Of a stretch of 64,000 bases of DNA, positions 26,101-37,176 are shown one piece after another. This DNA comes from Amyelois transitella (taxonomy: Eukaryota; Arthropoda; Insecta; Lepidoptera; Pyralidae). The notes under the pieces were generated by a model. The model was not told the origin of the DNA. It searched no databases and was given only the letters and a program-made list of their open reading frames with translations. Each line of letters starts with the position of its first letter. Position 1 is the stretch's first letter. The stretch is taken from positions 8,151,001 through 8,215,000 of the forward strand of contig NC_083508.1 in assembly GCF_032362555.1 (NCBI RefSeq). The letters are read 5' to 3'. The position numbers were made by a program, and so were the translations under genes.

Positions 26101-28569
26101 AGATAAGAGCGCGTCGTTCAGACACTTCCCATTGGATCTTGCTGCTGCATCGAACACTATTCTTCTTTTCTTTTTCGTTGGGTGCGTGACGGCGAAGTGC
26201 GGTAAGTACCACAATCTCGTGGATTTACTTTGATTCGGAGCTTCTTCTGCGTAGTCTGAATCCAACAAATGTTGCATCTGTTTCTCGTAGTCGGCTTTCA
26301 GTTCAGAATCTTTATCCAACTTTTTCTCTAAGTTTCTCATTCTGCTTTCCGCAGTTGATCGATTGTCTGGAAGAGTTTCGTCTTCCGCTTTCCAGATTAA
26401 TCCCGCTTCGTATTTATCGACAGCAACTTTTCGCACGACTTCTTCCAATTTCTTTGTTGCTCTCTCTTCAATGTCAGACGATGGCTTCCTTTCAGTGACA
26501 CCTAGTGCTTCTATTGCGAAGTGTTCTTTAATTATGGCATCCAAATTGTCGTCTTGACTTTTCAGATGCGCACATCTCATAAACTGTACTTGTTTCGTTA
26601 TCCCACCATCGCAACCGTGTAATACCCATCCCAGCTTCGTGAATGAAGCAACGGGTTCGTCCTTCTTGCGTTTCCTAGTGTGTCTCGATACGATCAGTTC
26701 CCAATTGTCCTGACCTATTAACATTTTCGGAGGCATGTCTTCGTAACATATTTTGTCGATAAGAGGCTTCAGGTGTGGACAGGCTTCCAATCTCGCTCTA
26801 TCCACTGTTTGCGGTGACAACTGGATTTCTTTAATTGTTCTCACGTTATTTATGTTCATTTTCTTCCGTTGGTGGACGCCTTTAATCTTCAAATTGATTC
26901 TTTCAGAATCCGTGTTTCTTATCGTATTTCCACCAACTGTTTCTAGAGCAAGGACTTCTTTCGGTCCTGTGGCTCCTATTTCTTTTGCTGTAGCTTCGTC
27001 CAGCAATGTGACTGTCGAACCTTCATCCAGAAGTGCTAATACTTTCACAGATTTCGTTGGCCCGTATAGCAGTACGGGCATTATTTTCAATAGCGCTTGT
27101 GGTGTTTTCAAAGTGTTGACAGTTCCAGTAACACCAGCTTCTTCTTTCCTCTTTTCATATGTACTGTTTTCTTTCTTATATTCCTTATGAAGAAGCGCAT
27201 GGTGTAATCTCTTACATTGTCGGCAGGGTCTAGACCTGCAATCATCTTTTCGATGTCGTCCTCTTAGGCAATTGAAGCAAACTTTTAACTTTTTTACCAT
27301 TTCCCACCTTTCGTCGATACTTGCGTTTTTCAATTCTTTGCATTCCGAAAAATAGTGATCTCCTTTGCATTGAATACATTGAATTCCCCTTCTCATGGGT
27401 TGTTCAACTGCTACGTGTGCTGACAGCCTCTTTGGTTGTATCGCTTTCTTCTTTTCGTTTGATAGCAGCACAACACTTCTATCGGCTTCTTTGTTCAGGA
27501 AGTTAGCTAATATTTCGAGATCAGGTTCATCTTCGTCGTATTGTGCGATATAATCGCACCATCTAAATTGAATAAACGCTGGTAATTTTTCCGTGATTTG
27601 TTTCACTATTTCCGGTGAGTGTAGGTACTTGTTTTTCTTTAACCCTTTGATACTTGTCACACTGTTGTTGACTTTACATGAGAATGCACTAAGTTCTTGT
27701 ACATTTTCACTTACACGAGGAAGCGCCCTTAATTTGTCTAATTCGGCTGTGACTAATAAGTCCGCTCTACCGAATCTTCTCCTTAATGCTTCCATGACGT
27801 CATTGGGTTGAGAATCCGAATATAATATATTTTTCACTGCTTCTCTTGCTTGTCCCACGATGCTTTTTCTTAGTCGAGCCATATTCTGAACTGCCGAAAA
27901 CATGGTAGATGTTTCGGTGTATACTGTTAGGAAAGCTAGCCATTCTGCACTATCTCCATTAAATGTTGGTAACTCAAACATGTACTTCGGTGGCAACGGT
28001 TTGTGTTTCGAAGTAGCTTTTTCGAATGCCGCTGCTATAGCTGAAGCGAGGTTGTTCACTGGTAGATCTTCATTTCTGTTGAATGGAACTTCCATACATG
28101 ACGCGTTGTCTTGTGTGCCAGCCATCCAACTTCGTACACGATCCGCCCTGTCCTCTGGTTCCTCTAGGTCGGAATCAGATTCTTCCTCAAGAAGTTTCGC
28201 CTCTGCTTCCCTTTTCGCGGTTTCCGCTTTTATTTGTTCTAATTTGAGTTCCGCAATTTCTTTTTCCAATTGAAGTTTCCTTCTTGTTTTCACTGACTTG
28301 CTTGTTCCTGCTCTCTTGCTCCTAGATGGGGAGCGCGTTGTCTGCGTAGGCTCGCTATCTCTCGGTTCCATTGGAACTAATGTCATCGTGCTTCCCGGTA
28401 GTGCTTGTTCTCGCGTTCCAGTTTGCATGCTTGTGTTTGTGGAGTCCTCAGTTCCACTTGTAGTTCCTCGACTTGTAGGAGTTCTATGTGTTGTGCCTGT
28501 TTCTTCACTTGTTGTAGTAGGTGGACGTAATGGTTCCATTTTGCCTTTCTGGCTTCTCGTTACTGGCAT
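23128..28569 (-). CDS. BEL/Pao Gag-Pol polyprotein
   Basis: A single frame of 1813 residues starts at the ATG at 28569-28567 (MPVTRSQKGK). The open frame continues 12 codons upstream only through the primer-binding site, without an ATG. In order I see a charged coiled-coil region in Gag (about residues 75-115), two zinc knuckles (CIQCKGDHYFSEC near 400 and CFNCLRGRHRKDDC near 430) and a protease with ALLDEGST near 513, the DEG form I associate with Pao-like elements. Next are a reverse transcriptase (VVADIKEMF near 846, YMDD near 925) and RNase H (FTDAS near 1108, later E in RLELQAA and D in WTDSTT). Last are an integrase zinc-binding region (HHGNH...CQWC, about 1443-1480) and the DDE core (AVDYFG, YSDNGTNF, GGAWERL). 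There is no stop or frameshift, so the product is probably functional. Confidence 0.95.
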   Translation of the reverse strand: MPVTRSQKGKMEPLRPPTTTSEETGTTHRTPTSRGTTSGTEDSTNTSMQTGTREQALPGSTMTLVPMEPRDSEPTQTTRSPSRSKRAGTSKSVKTRRKLQLEKEIAELKLEQIKAETAKREAEAKLLEEESDSDLEEPEDRADRVRSWMAGTQDNASCMEVPFNRNEDLPVNNLASAIAAAFEKATSKHKPLPPKYMFELPTFNGDSAEWLAFLTVYTETSTMFSAVQNMARLRKSIVGQAREAVKNILYSDSQPNDVMEALRRRFGRADLLVTAELDKLRALPRVSENVQELSAFSCKVNNSVTSIKGLKKNKYLHSPEIVKQITEKLPAFIQFRWCDYIAQYDEDEPDLEILANFLNKEADRSVVLLSNEKKKAIQPKRLSAHVAVEQPMRRGIQCIQCKGDHYFSECKELKNASIDERWEMVKKLKVCFNCLRGRHRKDDCRSRPCRQCKRLHHALLHKEYKKENSTYEKRKEEAGVTGTVNTLKTPQALLKIMPVLLYGPTKSVKVLALLDEGSTVTLLDEATAKEIGATGPKEVLALETVGGNTIRNTDSERINLKIKGVHQRKKMNINNVRTIKEIQLSPQTVDRARLEACPHLKPLIDKICYEDMPPKMLIGQDNWELIVSRHTRKRKKDEPVASFTKLGWVLHGCDGGITKQVQFMRCAHLKSQDDNLDAIIKEHFAIEALGVTERKPSSDIEERATKKLEEVVRKVAVDKYEAGLIWKAEDETLPDNRSTAESRMRNLEKKLDKDSELKADYEKQMQHLLDSDYAEEAPNQSKSTRLWYLPHFAVTHPTKKKRRIVFDAAARSNGKCLNDALLSGPDLLQSLWGVLIRFRQGPIAVVADIKEMFLQILMREDDRDSLRFLWRGDDRTGPMKEYRLKTVIFGAASSPSTAIFVKNKNAKDNGQGHQEAIKAIEKNHYMDDYLQSFWEEEHAVEVATTVDEIHKKASFHLRGWASNRPNVLKRINGDNSLEKELGLGQQEEKTLGMKWKVQEDCFSFRVAMRNVPREILRGEKTPTKRQVVSAIMSTFDPLGLIAPVLIQGKKLMQNIWRSGVGWDTEILASEEDEWRKYLQHMKTIEGLTIPRCISPHHTEGELHVFTDASETSYAPSAYWKTIEEDTKTSLIAAKNRVTPLKPISVPRLELQAALLGCRLARAIEKEMDLTVVKKTFWTDSTTVLSWIKSDPRTFKTFVAHRLAEIEELSKPQDWRWVPTNQNPADDATRDVPENFNERHRWFEGPEFLRQPEEHWPKPKEIKREPHEEDKKIEKVATTRQKEFSTPDPKRFSSWNRLLRSTARVVQFIEILRNNKHEKEKVNATKKDEPWRKNRKRKKTPIVLKKIAKEQQKLFIPLETHQLAKAEELLMRRSQDESFKAETATLRKGQHLTKSQKLHNLDIVEIDGILRLKGRINAVEGTQQEKNPIVLDKRDWITRLLIQHYHNVFHHGNHATVINELRQRYWIVGIRAAVRSIAHLCQWCKVRKSMPTTIPMGDLPPERLSHNSHPFTCTAVDYFGPMTITIGRRHEKRWGALFTCLTTRAVHVELATSLSTDSMIMALRRFAARRGMPKVIYSDNGTNFVGANRELKEAVEALKKEEVEAAADNIGVRWKFIPPGAPNMGGAWERLVRSVKTSLTAVLKEKNPSEETLHTLLLEVEHIINSRPLTELEDCTNPESLTPNHFLIGRSCGAPRLGAFSDSDLVGKPSWKTSQRLADHFWSRWLKEYLPGLLPRRNVGQPTRDIRCGDIVAVLDPALPRGTWPRGRVVRTLPGPDDRTRVVDVATGGGILRRPASKLVVIVPVNSENKAEQK

Positions 28570-28585
28570 TTTGAAAGGTATTGAA

Positions 28586-28604
28586 GATCCGGCTCGAAGG
28601 ACCA
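28586..28604 (-). other. Primer-binding site, tRNA-Tyr type
   Basis: On the minus strand, six bases after the 5' LTR, the sequence TGGTCCTTCGAGCCGGATC is complementary to a tRNA 3' end of the form ...TCCGGCTCGAAGGACCA. From memory this is the tyrosine tRNA acceptor end. Confirmation needs comparison with the host tRNA set. Confidence 0.75.
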
Positions 28605-28610
28605 CGCCTT

Positions 28611-30029
28611 TGTTGCGGGTCGAGGTGGCAGTATAACCCTGACTAGGTACCTGCCTCCCCTAGCCTCCCCTTCACTTATAGGGAGTCCCGAATTCCGCTC
28701 CAGTAGAAGTCCGCCCCCCCCCCCGCTGGTATATGACGTCAACGGCTGCGGACGCGGCAGTGAGGCCAACAAAGAATCCTCGGATGGTAGGTTGTGTAGA
28801 AATGGGGTCATCAACCTCTTCCAAAAGCCTATGTCTAATTTCACTTGATTGTTAATAAAACTACTATACGTGGGGTCATTGACCTTACTCACTGAGTGTC
28901 TATTCACTATATGATCACTAAATATCGAGTCTCTCTCTCTAATTAAAGTCTATGTCACTTAATAAAGTCTGAATTACTCACGGTTTAAAGGTTCAGTCAC
29001 TGAAATCCAATAGCACTATCACTAATTGGAATACCTACTCACTATGTTCAAGTCTTATTGGAAACCACTAAACTAATTGAAGAATTAAAAAACGAAAACA
29101 ATACACAATTTGTCCGTCCACTAACCATGCACAACACCTTATACTAATTTCCTAACACTATTAAACTATTACACTAAGAGGTATTATTCCGACTTAATTT
29201 CTTGAAGACTTCTTCTTCTTGAGGACTTTTTCTTTCTTGAGGTCTTCTTTTTCTTGATTTTTCACTTTAAACTGGAACAATTGCACTACGACGCCCTCTG
29301 CCGCCGATTTTACTATTGTAAGTCGGAGTAATACCTTAACGCGAACCTCAAATTTCGTGACGATTTCTGGTGTTGTGCATAGCTTCGCTTAGGTGATATT
29401 TATTTACTTTTCTCAATTTCACATGATAAAAACATAACAATTTCCATTTTCCAAATAAACTTACAAAAATTCTCATCATATAAAATAATTTACAAATATC
29501 ACAATTTCTTTCTCAAAGAGATTTTCACAAAAGTTTGTCTTCAACCTATGCTTTCATCAAAATTTCTTGTCAACTTTTAAATATTTCTCGAATATACAAT
29601 ATAAGATTCTAATAAATTCTAAGTTATACAAAAATACATATATCATACTTTCTTATTACAATACTTTCGTTTCTATAAACAATATACTTTTCGAGAAATT
29701 TACTTACATTTGTTGACATCAAAAAACATAATCCAATTATTGACCTCGTGTCCTTGACTTTTATAAAAATAGCGTTATCACTTATCTATGACGGTCTGCG
29801 TTATCGTTTATCAATTAGGTTTCATAAATAATAATAACAATATCTAAAATATGCCTCTAAAGTGCTCATTCGCTTTCTAGTGTACTATCTAATGCAATTG
29901 ACCGTCGTAGTGGGGGTATTGTTTGATCTCGCTTCTTTTGTTCTATACAATACAATACTTAATGAGTGTGCTACAATATGACAATGTTTATTGAGTGTGC
30001 GCTATGTTAAATTTAATGTGTCGCTAACA
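28611..30029 (-). repeat. 5' LTR of the BEL/Pao element
   Basis: 1419 bp, identical in length to the other LTR and with one base difference seen. It should carry the promoter for the minus-strand transcript. A run of about ten C on the plus strand (near 28715) and pyrimidine-rich stretches are present in both copies. Confidence 0.93.
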
Positions 30030-30187
30030 AACAGAGAGATAATTACTTTTACTTGACAAAGATTTCTTTAAGTTATTGAAATAGTTGAATAAAAAATCCA
30101 GCCATAATCCATTTAGACAAACACCTTAATGATGTGCATATCTCAAAAAGATATACATACTTATATTAAGTATTATCTATTTTTTCC

Positions 30188-30469
30188 GTGCCGTGTGGTT
30201 CCCGGCAGTGCCGTGTGGTTCCCGGCACTATTACAAAAAAGAATAGGACCACTCCATCTCTTTCCCATAGATGTCGTAAAAGGCGACTAAGGGATAGGCT
30301 TATAAACTTAGGATTCCTCTTTAGGCGATGGGCTAGCAACCTGTCACTATTTGAATCTCGGTTCTATCATTAAGCCAAATAGCTGAACGTGGCCATTCAG
30401 TCTTTTCAAGACTGTTGGCTCTGTCTACCCCGCAAGGGATATAGACGTGATCATATGTATGTATGTATT
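30188..30469 (+). repeat. SINE family A, full-length reference copy
   Basis: A 282-bp retroposon is flanked by the 9-bp direct repeat ATTTTTTCC (30179-30187 and 30470-30478). It starts with a 20-bp head that is present twice in tandem (30189-30208 and 30209-30228, GCCGTGTGGTTCCCGGCA). It runs through 'AATAGGACCACTCCATC', 'CGTAAAAGGCGACTAAGGG' and a small hairpin (CAGTCTT-TTC-AAGACTG) to 'CCCGCAAGGGATATAGACGTG' and a (TATG)n tail. The family is very common in Lepidoptera. I recognise it but will not assign a published name. Confidence 0.85.
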
Positions 30470-31544
30470 ATTTTTTCCACCGCAATATGGCCGGGACAAA
30501 AATGAAAAAAATAAATGATATTTTGTCAAAATGACTACACCCTACAGACCTTATTGTACAAATTTAATAGAAAATATGACCCTTTCACTGTTCCACATAA
30601 TTAAGGAGTGCGCGACGGCACAAAGAGCCGATCGGCTACACGATGTTAACTGCGTTTTATTCCCCGGAATCGGTTGACAATGGCGGCCCGCGGGACCCTT
30701 TCTTCGGCGATTTGCTGAACAGCGGGCTCCGGAAGTCAGACCTTCACCCTGGAATTAGGATCCTTAGACTCTCCAGGACTCTCATTGTAGGAACTCCGCC
30801 CCGTCACACCGTGTCAGCACGTGACACTTTTCTGAAGAAATTTTACTTCATAAAAATTTTGTTAATATAATTTAACGGTTGATAACCGTTGTACAAAGGA
30901 TGAGAAGAAACGAAATTTAAGGGTATCTAGCTCGTAACTGACTCTGAGTTGAATCCAAGTTTTGTAAGAACACTTTAAATAATGACAAGCTATCTATGTT
31001 CGATTTACGTTTTGTACCTACTTACCTAAATACCTAGAACCCTAGTTAATGTTTTCTTAACTGTTTATGTTTCCGTGACGGATAGGTATAAAGCCTCCCT
31101 GATTCTTATCCGTGCCTTCAAAAAACAACTTTTCTGATTGTATTAGTTTTTAAACGTAAACACCTCCTTGAATCCCAACGGTGACCTTCTTCAGCCATGA
31201 ACTTAAACCATTGATTACCGAATTACCAGCGGTCTCGCCTATACTTACCGCGCCGATTTAAATAATAAATATCTAATCTTAACAACACCCAAGCATTGTT
31301 TTGAGTCGGGGATCACCGTAATGACGTGAATTAAACCACATCGCTAATAAAATTAAACCCACCACGCAATTTGGCTAATTTCGCCAAAATCGACGCTGAA
31401 TCAGACTCGCAGATTACAAATACTTATGCCGAAGTTATTTTTTGGAATCATGTTCTTAATAGGGCGACGTAATGTAATACATGATTATGACTAATGTTCC
31501 ATAATGTTATAGTTATGCACAGACCTTAAAATTAAGTGGTTGAC

Positions 31545-31735
31545 TGCATTTAGAATGCTGCAATGCAGTTTGTTACCGCTTCTTCTACACGCCTTGGAAG
31601 CGGCAGAAAACTTAGTTTTAAGTAATTTATTTGACGTCAACCAATGTTGTGAAACCAAAAGATTTGACAATTATTAAGCGATATGAAGTAAGTATCCTAT
31701 AATAATAAATAAAAATTTAGAATTTGAATAAACAC
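31545..31735 (+). repeat. Interspersed repeat family C, copy 1
   Basis: It shares with 42604-42785 the blocks 'GCAGTTTGTTACCGCTTCTT', 'GCCTTGGAAGCGGCAG', 'AGTAATTTATTTGACGTCAA' and 'GACAATTATTAAGCGATAT', in the same order and orientation, and both end in A-rich AATAAA-like sequence. It is probably the 3' end of a LINE or a dependent SINE. I recognise it as widespread in Lepidoptera but cannot name it. Confidence 0.75.
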
Positions 31736-31879
31736 CAGTCTATTAGATAGACGTAGGCTACATCTACCCTGAGCAGTCTGGTGGGCCCGGTGTGGTTATT
31801 TTCTTTGGATTTGATATAATTAGGTAATACTAGATGTCTATTTGCTTTTTTTAAATATATTCAAGTTAGGTATGTATGC

Positions 31880-31957
31880 AGGTCGAGGTGGAAGTCATTG
31901 AGGTAGCCAATTTTCTGCAGTAGACGTCCTACGGCTGAAATAATGATGATAGAAGGT
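31880..31957 (+). repeat. Short lepidopteran repeat fragment
   Basis: 'GCAGTAGACGTCCTACGGCT' followed by GAAATAATGATGAT is a string I recognise as the end of a common lepidopteran retroposon. Only a short stretch is present. Confidence 0.4.
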
Positions 31958-34900
31958 AATAGATATAGTTTTTCTACTGTTTTATTGTATGTATTCATTG
32001 AATTTGAAATCCAGGAAACACGAAAGTTACTTATGTCTTATGTTTCTGCATCAGTGACGTGCCACGTGCTCATCATCCTGATGCATCAGAGACTTAATGT
32101 ACCTCTCTTGTAATCAGCACCGAAGTTATAGTACTTAAGCCTTATATTTTTATTGCTATAAATTTTCGAGAAAGATTTGAATGATCGACTGTCTTCCTGA
32201 CCAATTGTCTTTCTCCCTTATTCTTTTTCGATTGGAGTCAGCCCCTTTTGTCATTCATCGCCTTGAACGAATCTTGGTAACTGGGTCAATTTGGACCTCC
32301 ATCCTTGAGGTGGTTTCTCTGTGAAAGCAATCTATGTCATGAGGTTTTTTGGTCTTCTCTTCACATATCCACACAATGTGAGAACAGCTTCAGAAAGTTC
32401 AATTAAGTTACGTATCTTGCGTGCATTTTGCATGTGTGCTTTTCATCTCCTGTCCAACAAGATGTCACCATGCCCATCTTATCTGCATTTGGTAATGTTG
32501 TAGGCAGTTGTATGAATTTGGATGATGTGACTTTTATCACGAGCCAGCATTCGCCGTATACCTACTTTTTTATGAATAAAAACTGGGCACACTGCAGTTA
32601 AGTACACCCTAACCTTGATATCCTGATCTGATACTGACTGTAAGTTTTTGTTCCATGCATTAAATGACTTATTTTTGACATATTTTTTTAATCACCTTTC
32701 ACGACATCCACGTTGACTAAAGTACTGAAAATAGGGCTATGGCGAAAAATATATTTTTAAGTTGGTAACTAGGTATAGAATTATTTACTTATTATGATAT
32801 TATGATTTGCTTTACGTTACAAAATTCAAACTTAGTAAGGTAAATTATGTTTACTATTTTTGGGACTCATTAAGTTTTTAGCATAGGGATAATTTCTTAA
32901 TTTTTTTTTGAAGGTATATTATAGAAATATCCATTACACGCAAACAGAAATACTATAGAAATATCAATGCTACACATTTGTACTGTGATAATGGACATCG
33001 GGATCTTGTTTATTTAAAATTTTATTGCACAAAAAATATGTACAAAAGACGGACCTAATGCCGTTTTTCATTCTCTACCAGTCTACCTACCAGATCTTCT
33101 ATTAATTATACTAGATTATAGAGATAGATAAATTATAAAAGCCTACTTGTTACAGTACTGTTAGGTACCTACTTCCACCTATTGGCTATTGTCTGAAATA
33201 AGACAGAGCGGCTTCCATAGTTTTTAATTTTGAAACTACCGAGAATATACACTTCAATTGCTTTTGCGGATAATTCCGGCAGCCGCAACAAACACAAAAT
33301 AGAGTCGGCATAAATCAAAAGCCACGGGCATTAATTTTTATGCTTCTGTATATACAGTATACTTAATAGTGGTGGTATACCTATTGTAAATCGTACTATT
33401 GCATGTAAGTACTAAATATTTCGGAAAGTTCTTCCAACCTTATGTAAATTACAGGTATAAAATTGGTAAAAATAAGGTCTCATTTTAAAGAAAGGCTATT
33501 TTACCGATATACATAATGAATAAGTTATACAACACCCAAACATTGTTACTCGTACTAACAATGTTATCTTTGCTATAAGAAAGTAAACTTCGTTGAGATA
33601 CCACCAGTCATCATTCTCCTGGCAGTACTCCCTGCTGCGTCTTCACCTCATTCGAAAGAAGTGGGGAGGTCTACAAATGACCGCGATCCTGAACTGGGTA
33701 TGGTTTACCTTCGCAACCTTTGCATACACCCATTTTTAATGTATTTGCACCACGCTTGTTGCTGCGGACGAAGTTCTTGTACTGTTGTACTTGTAATAAT
33801 AATACCTACAATGACCTACATCAGTAAGTATAATGTTCCTTCTTGGTCTTCACATCAGAATGTGCGATTATCTCTACACTTTCAGCGTTTCGCGCCATCT
33901 GCGGCCAGCTGTAATGAACGTTCGTGAGAGGCCACTAATTAATCCGCCATATTAGTTAATTGTCCCCGCCCGCCGTTCTCCGCGCCGCTGCCCGCCACGC
34001 TCCAGTGTCCAGATAATTGCTACTCTTCCCGATAAACCATGTTTTGTTCACATAGTAAATTTTAACGTATTTAAGTATGTATTTTTTCCGTGTGGTACAC
34101 TTTAAATAGGACCACTTCCATTCTTTTACCACACAAACATAGTGTGTGTCGGCTCCTTTAGTCTCTTTCAACACTGACTCTTAGTGCAATTAAATAATAG
34201 GAAATGTTTCTAAACAGGATATTCTATTATGTTAGGCCGTAACTACAGCCACCTGTCACTAAGTATACCTACTTAGATAGCAGTGAAACTTAATTCTTGT
34301 ATTTACTTTAAATATTATCTGGATTTTCATATCACGTCATCATCCCTCACAGGTTATACAGAAACAGGACAGAACAGGCCACATTTAGCTGCATTACTTT
34401 TAATGATGGAGGTGAAATTATACCTAAGTAAGTTCTTACTTACCTAGATCAGTTTGTACTTATGAATATGTAGACGTTTAAACATTATTCCAAAACAATT
34501 TTCATTTTGAATGATCATTAAAAATTAATAATTACTTAAAGATTGGATTAAAACACATGTTTTTTTACGGCTAAATTACGTAAGTCATTGTTTAAGTTAG
34601 CCACATGTAATCTAATCATAGTTACAAATATAAAGTCGTCAAAAAATGCTTTTAAATCATGCGTAGGTTGTCAGTAAAAACTTTAATGAATCAACATTTA
34701 AGTAACATTGAAGTAATCATTTGCGTGACATTTGCTTTTTTTACTGGCCTACTATTTCTCGTTCACCTTTTATAGATCATTCAAGCATAGAAGAAGAGAA
34801 AATAAATGTAGGTAAAAGTGGCATCTACTCTAAATTAGGTACCTAACCGTCATTTTTAAGCAAGTCTTATTGAGCAGATCGTTAGATGATACTATAGCAA

Positions 34901-35240
34901 ACATTCTTCGTTAGTCCCCTAATAACGATATCTATGAAAAAGTGATGGAGTGATTCAATTTTACCGGGAATCACAGAATATAATAAAGAAATAACAGTGC
35001 GCTTCATGCCAAAGTTCATGGAGATCGGTTCAGTAATTTTGACGTGAAAGACGGACAAACAAACACACTGTGACTTTTATAATACTAATTAGTATAGATG
35101 GATGGCCGAATAGCACCTACCTCAGTATTTGGTCACTTGGGTTTTTTTAGGTACCTAAGTAGGTACCTTAGTAAGTATATCCTAACAAAAATCGAATAAT
35201 TTAATGGATTCTTATATTTTTTTATTATTTCAAATATTGA

Positions 35241-35404
35241 TAGATCCTTCTTTCAGGGAACGGGTTAGCAATCTGAATCTCAATTCCATCGTACCTACCT
35301 AAGGCATACCTACAGCTGAACGTGCCCTTTCAGTCCTTTCGAGACTATTGGCTCTGTCTATCCCATCTCGTAAAGCATAAAGACGTGATTATTTATATAC
35401 ATAC
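35241..35404 (+). repeat. SINE family A, diverged plus-strand copy
   Basis: It runs from 'GGGTTAGCAATCTGAATCTC' to 'TGGCTCTGTCTATCCC' and a TACATACATAC-type tail. It is diverged and lacks the head. It abuts a copy of opposite orientation at 35405. Confidence 0.7.
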
Positions 35405-35525
35405 ATACATATGGTCACGTCTATATCCCTTGCGGGGTAGACAGAGCCACCAGTCTTGAAAAGACTGAATGGCCACGTTCAGCTATTTGGCTTAATGATA
35501 GAATTGAGATTCAAATAGTGACATT
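35405..35525 (-). repeat. SINE family A, minus-strand copy
   Basis: It begins with the simple-repeat tail and 'CACGTCTATATCCCTTGCGG', then GACAGAGCC, GGCCACGTTCAGC and 'GAGATTCAAATAGTGACA'. It is closer to the reference copy than its inverted neighbour. The tail-to-tail arrangement suggests insertion into the older copy's tail. Confidence 0.8.
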
Positions 35526-35846
35526 GACATTATTTAAATCAAATAAAAAAAATACAAAATAATAGTAAAACTCGGAAAATATATTTTGATTTCGCAGCGT
35601 GTGATGCGTGCAAGCCGCGGGCGTTGGGCGTGCACTGGGCGGCCAATGGCGCACGGCTGCGCGGCGGAGCCTCCAAATATTTTCCTTTTTTACCGGCCAG
35701 TTACATTAATTGATCTATTTGCATAATCTTCACGTTGAAGTTTGGAAAATGCAATACATAGGTACATTTATGTAAATGAATACCTAAATACGTAAGTATG
35801 TATATAGTGATCTTAAATTAAGATTATTAGGAAGATGATGTAAGAA

Positions 35847-35882
35847 CTATTGATGTTTCTTATCTTCAAGAAACATCAATAG
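35847..35882. repeat. Inverted repeat, perfect 15-bp arms
   Basis: CTATTGATGTTTCTT and its exact reverse complement flank a 6-base loop. The flanks do not extend the stem, so a microRNA precursor is unlikely. Confidence 0.85.
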
Positions 35883-37019
35883 GTCTATTTGTAATTGATG
35901 TAAAGTTTTATAGATACGTAAACCGTTAAATGTACATGTTGTCTTTCATTAGGTACCTACCTACTTACCTAATAAAATCTCCCCAACTATATATTTATCA
36001 ATAGATACTTATCTGCAATCGAATATAAGTACCTATTTATCTATATAAAACCAAAATTAGGCAATGAAGAAACAGTAACTAGTGTAGAGAAAAGATTTGA
36101 AAAAATAACAGACAAACAGACGTCTGATTGTTAATAAGTAGGTACATGCTAATCTCCGAAAATGCTGGTAAGATTCAAACGTAATCTTTTTAGTTATGTA
36201 AGTAAGTACTTAGGTACCTAAGTAGGTACTCTACCGGGCTTTTAAGTAACACTTGATGGAGTTTGTATTGAGATACGGCATGATTAAATGTTTTGACACC
36301 TATATAGGTACTTAATTATTTCCAAAAATTAACTTAGATCATTTTCGATGATGACATAAGATATCATACTCAACATATTAGTCCTGCAGTTCATTCTAAC
36401 TATTTCAAATTTCGCCAAATCGGTCGTAACTCGACTGTTTTGAGTTTATTTTTTCCAAACATACTTAAATACTTAATTGCTTATTAAAACACGATTTTTT
36501 CCTCCTTAATATATGGACTAGTTGACTTAAATGTGCGCTTCACGATAAAATTATTCATGTAATAATGATAATAATATCGTACATGCATTAACTCAACTTT
36601 AATAGTATGATCATCGCTATTATATAAAACCGGGCCCATGCCCTCCCTAGAAAATATATCTAGTTACGCCCATGCTTAAAATCAGACAGAGTCAAAAGAA
36701 TGCTCTAAATGTCTTTAAATATTAATAAATTTTAGAATATAAGATTTTAGAGCGCGTTTTCTCTTGAATAGAGCCATCTGTTGACGAGTAGCAAAATTAT
36801 CAACAGTACTTAGAGGTAATACCTAAATCAGAATGAGTTATGAATTATGAAACAAGTTTTACGGCATTAACGAATATATTTAAAAATAGAATACACATGT
36901 TAAAGTTTCCGTTTCGTGGGAATTTCGGATAACGCTTTCTTAGTACCTACCTAGTTCTTAATGCCCCCTAGACCAAATTATAAGTTTATTTTTGCTTAGC
37001 TTTTTTATTAATAATCTTC

Positions 37020-37176
37020 TATCCATCAATTGAGATTCAAATAGTGACTAACTCATCGCCTATAAGAAGAATGCCAAGTTTATAAACCTATTATTTGGTC
37101 GCCTTTTACGACATCCTTGGGAAATGAAGATTGGGATGAAGTGATCCTAGTCTTTTTTATATTGATGCCGGAAACC
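37020..37176 (-). repeat. SINE family A, 5' portion, minus strand
   Basis: It contains 'GAGATTCAAATAGTGACTAA', GTCGCCTTTTACGACATCC and a degenerate head (TTGATGCCGGAAACC). It lacks the 3' half and abuts the complete copy that follows. Confidence 0.75.

Larger units (their letters stand above)
21585..30029 (-). mobile_element. Full-length BEL/Pao LTR retrotransposon, near-intact
   Basis: The element is 8445 bp long with two 1419-bp LTRs that begin TGTT and end AACA on the plus strand. It is flanked by the 5-bp target duplication AACAG (21580-21584 and 30030-30034), as expected for BEL/Pao. A primer-binding site, a polypurine tract and one uninterrupted Gag-Pol frame are all present. I found only one difference between the LTRs, near 22587 against 29613 (A versus T), so insertion was very recent. 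It is transcribed right to left. Domain order protease-RT-RNase H-integrase, with the BEL-type YMDD and extended integrase, supports the assignment. It lies in a gene-poor region about 8 kb upstream of the Asterix gene. Confidence 0.95.

Noticed and set aside
30643-30870. 75-aa plus-strand ORF in a GC-richer island
   Set aside because: No recognised family and no clear splice sites. I could not separate it from chance.
35847-35882. MicroRNA precursor
   Set aside because: The stem is only 15 bp with a 6-base loop and the flanks do not pair, which is too short for a pre-miRNA.
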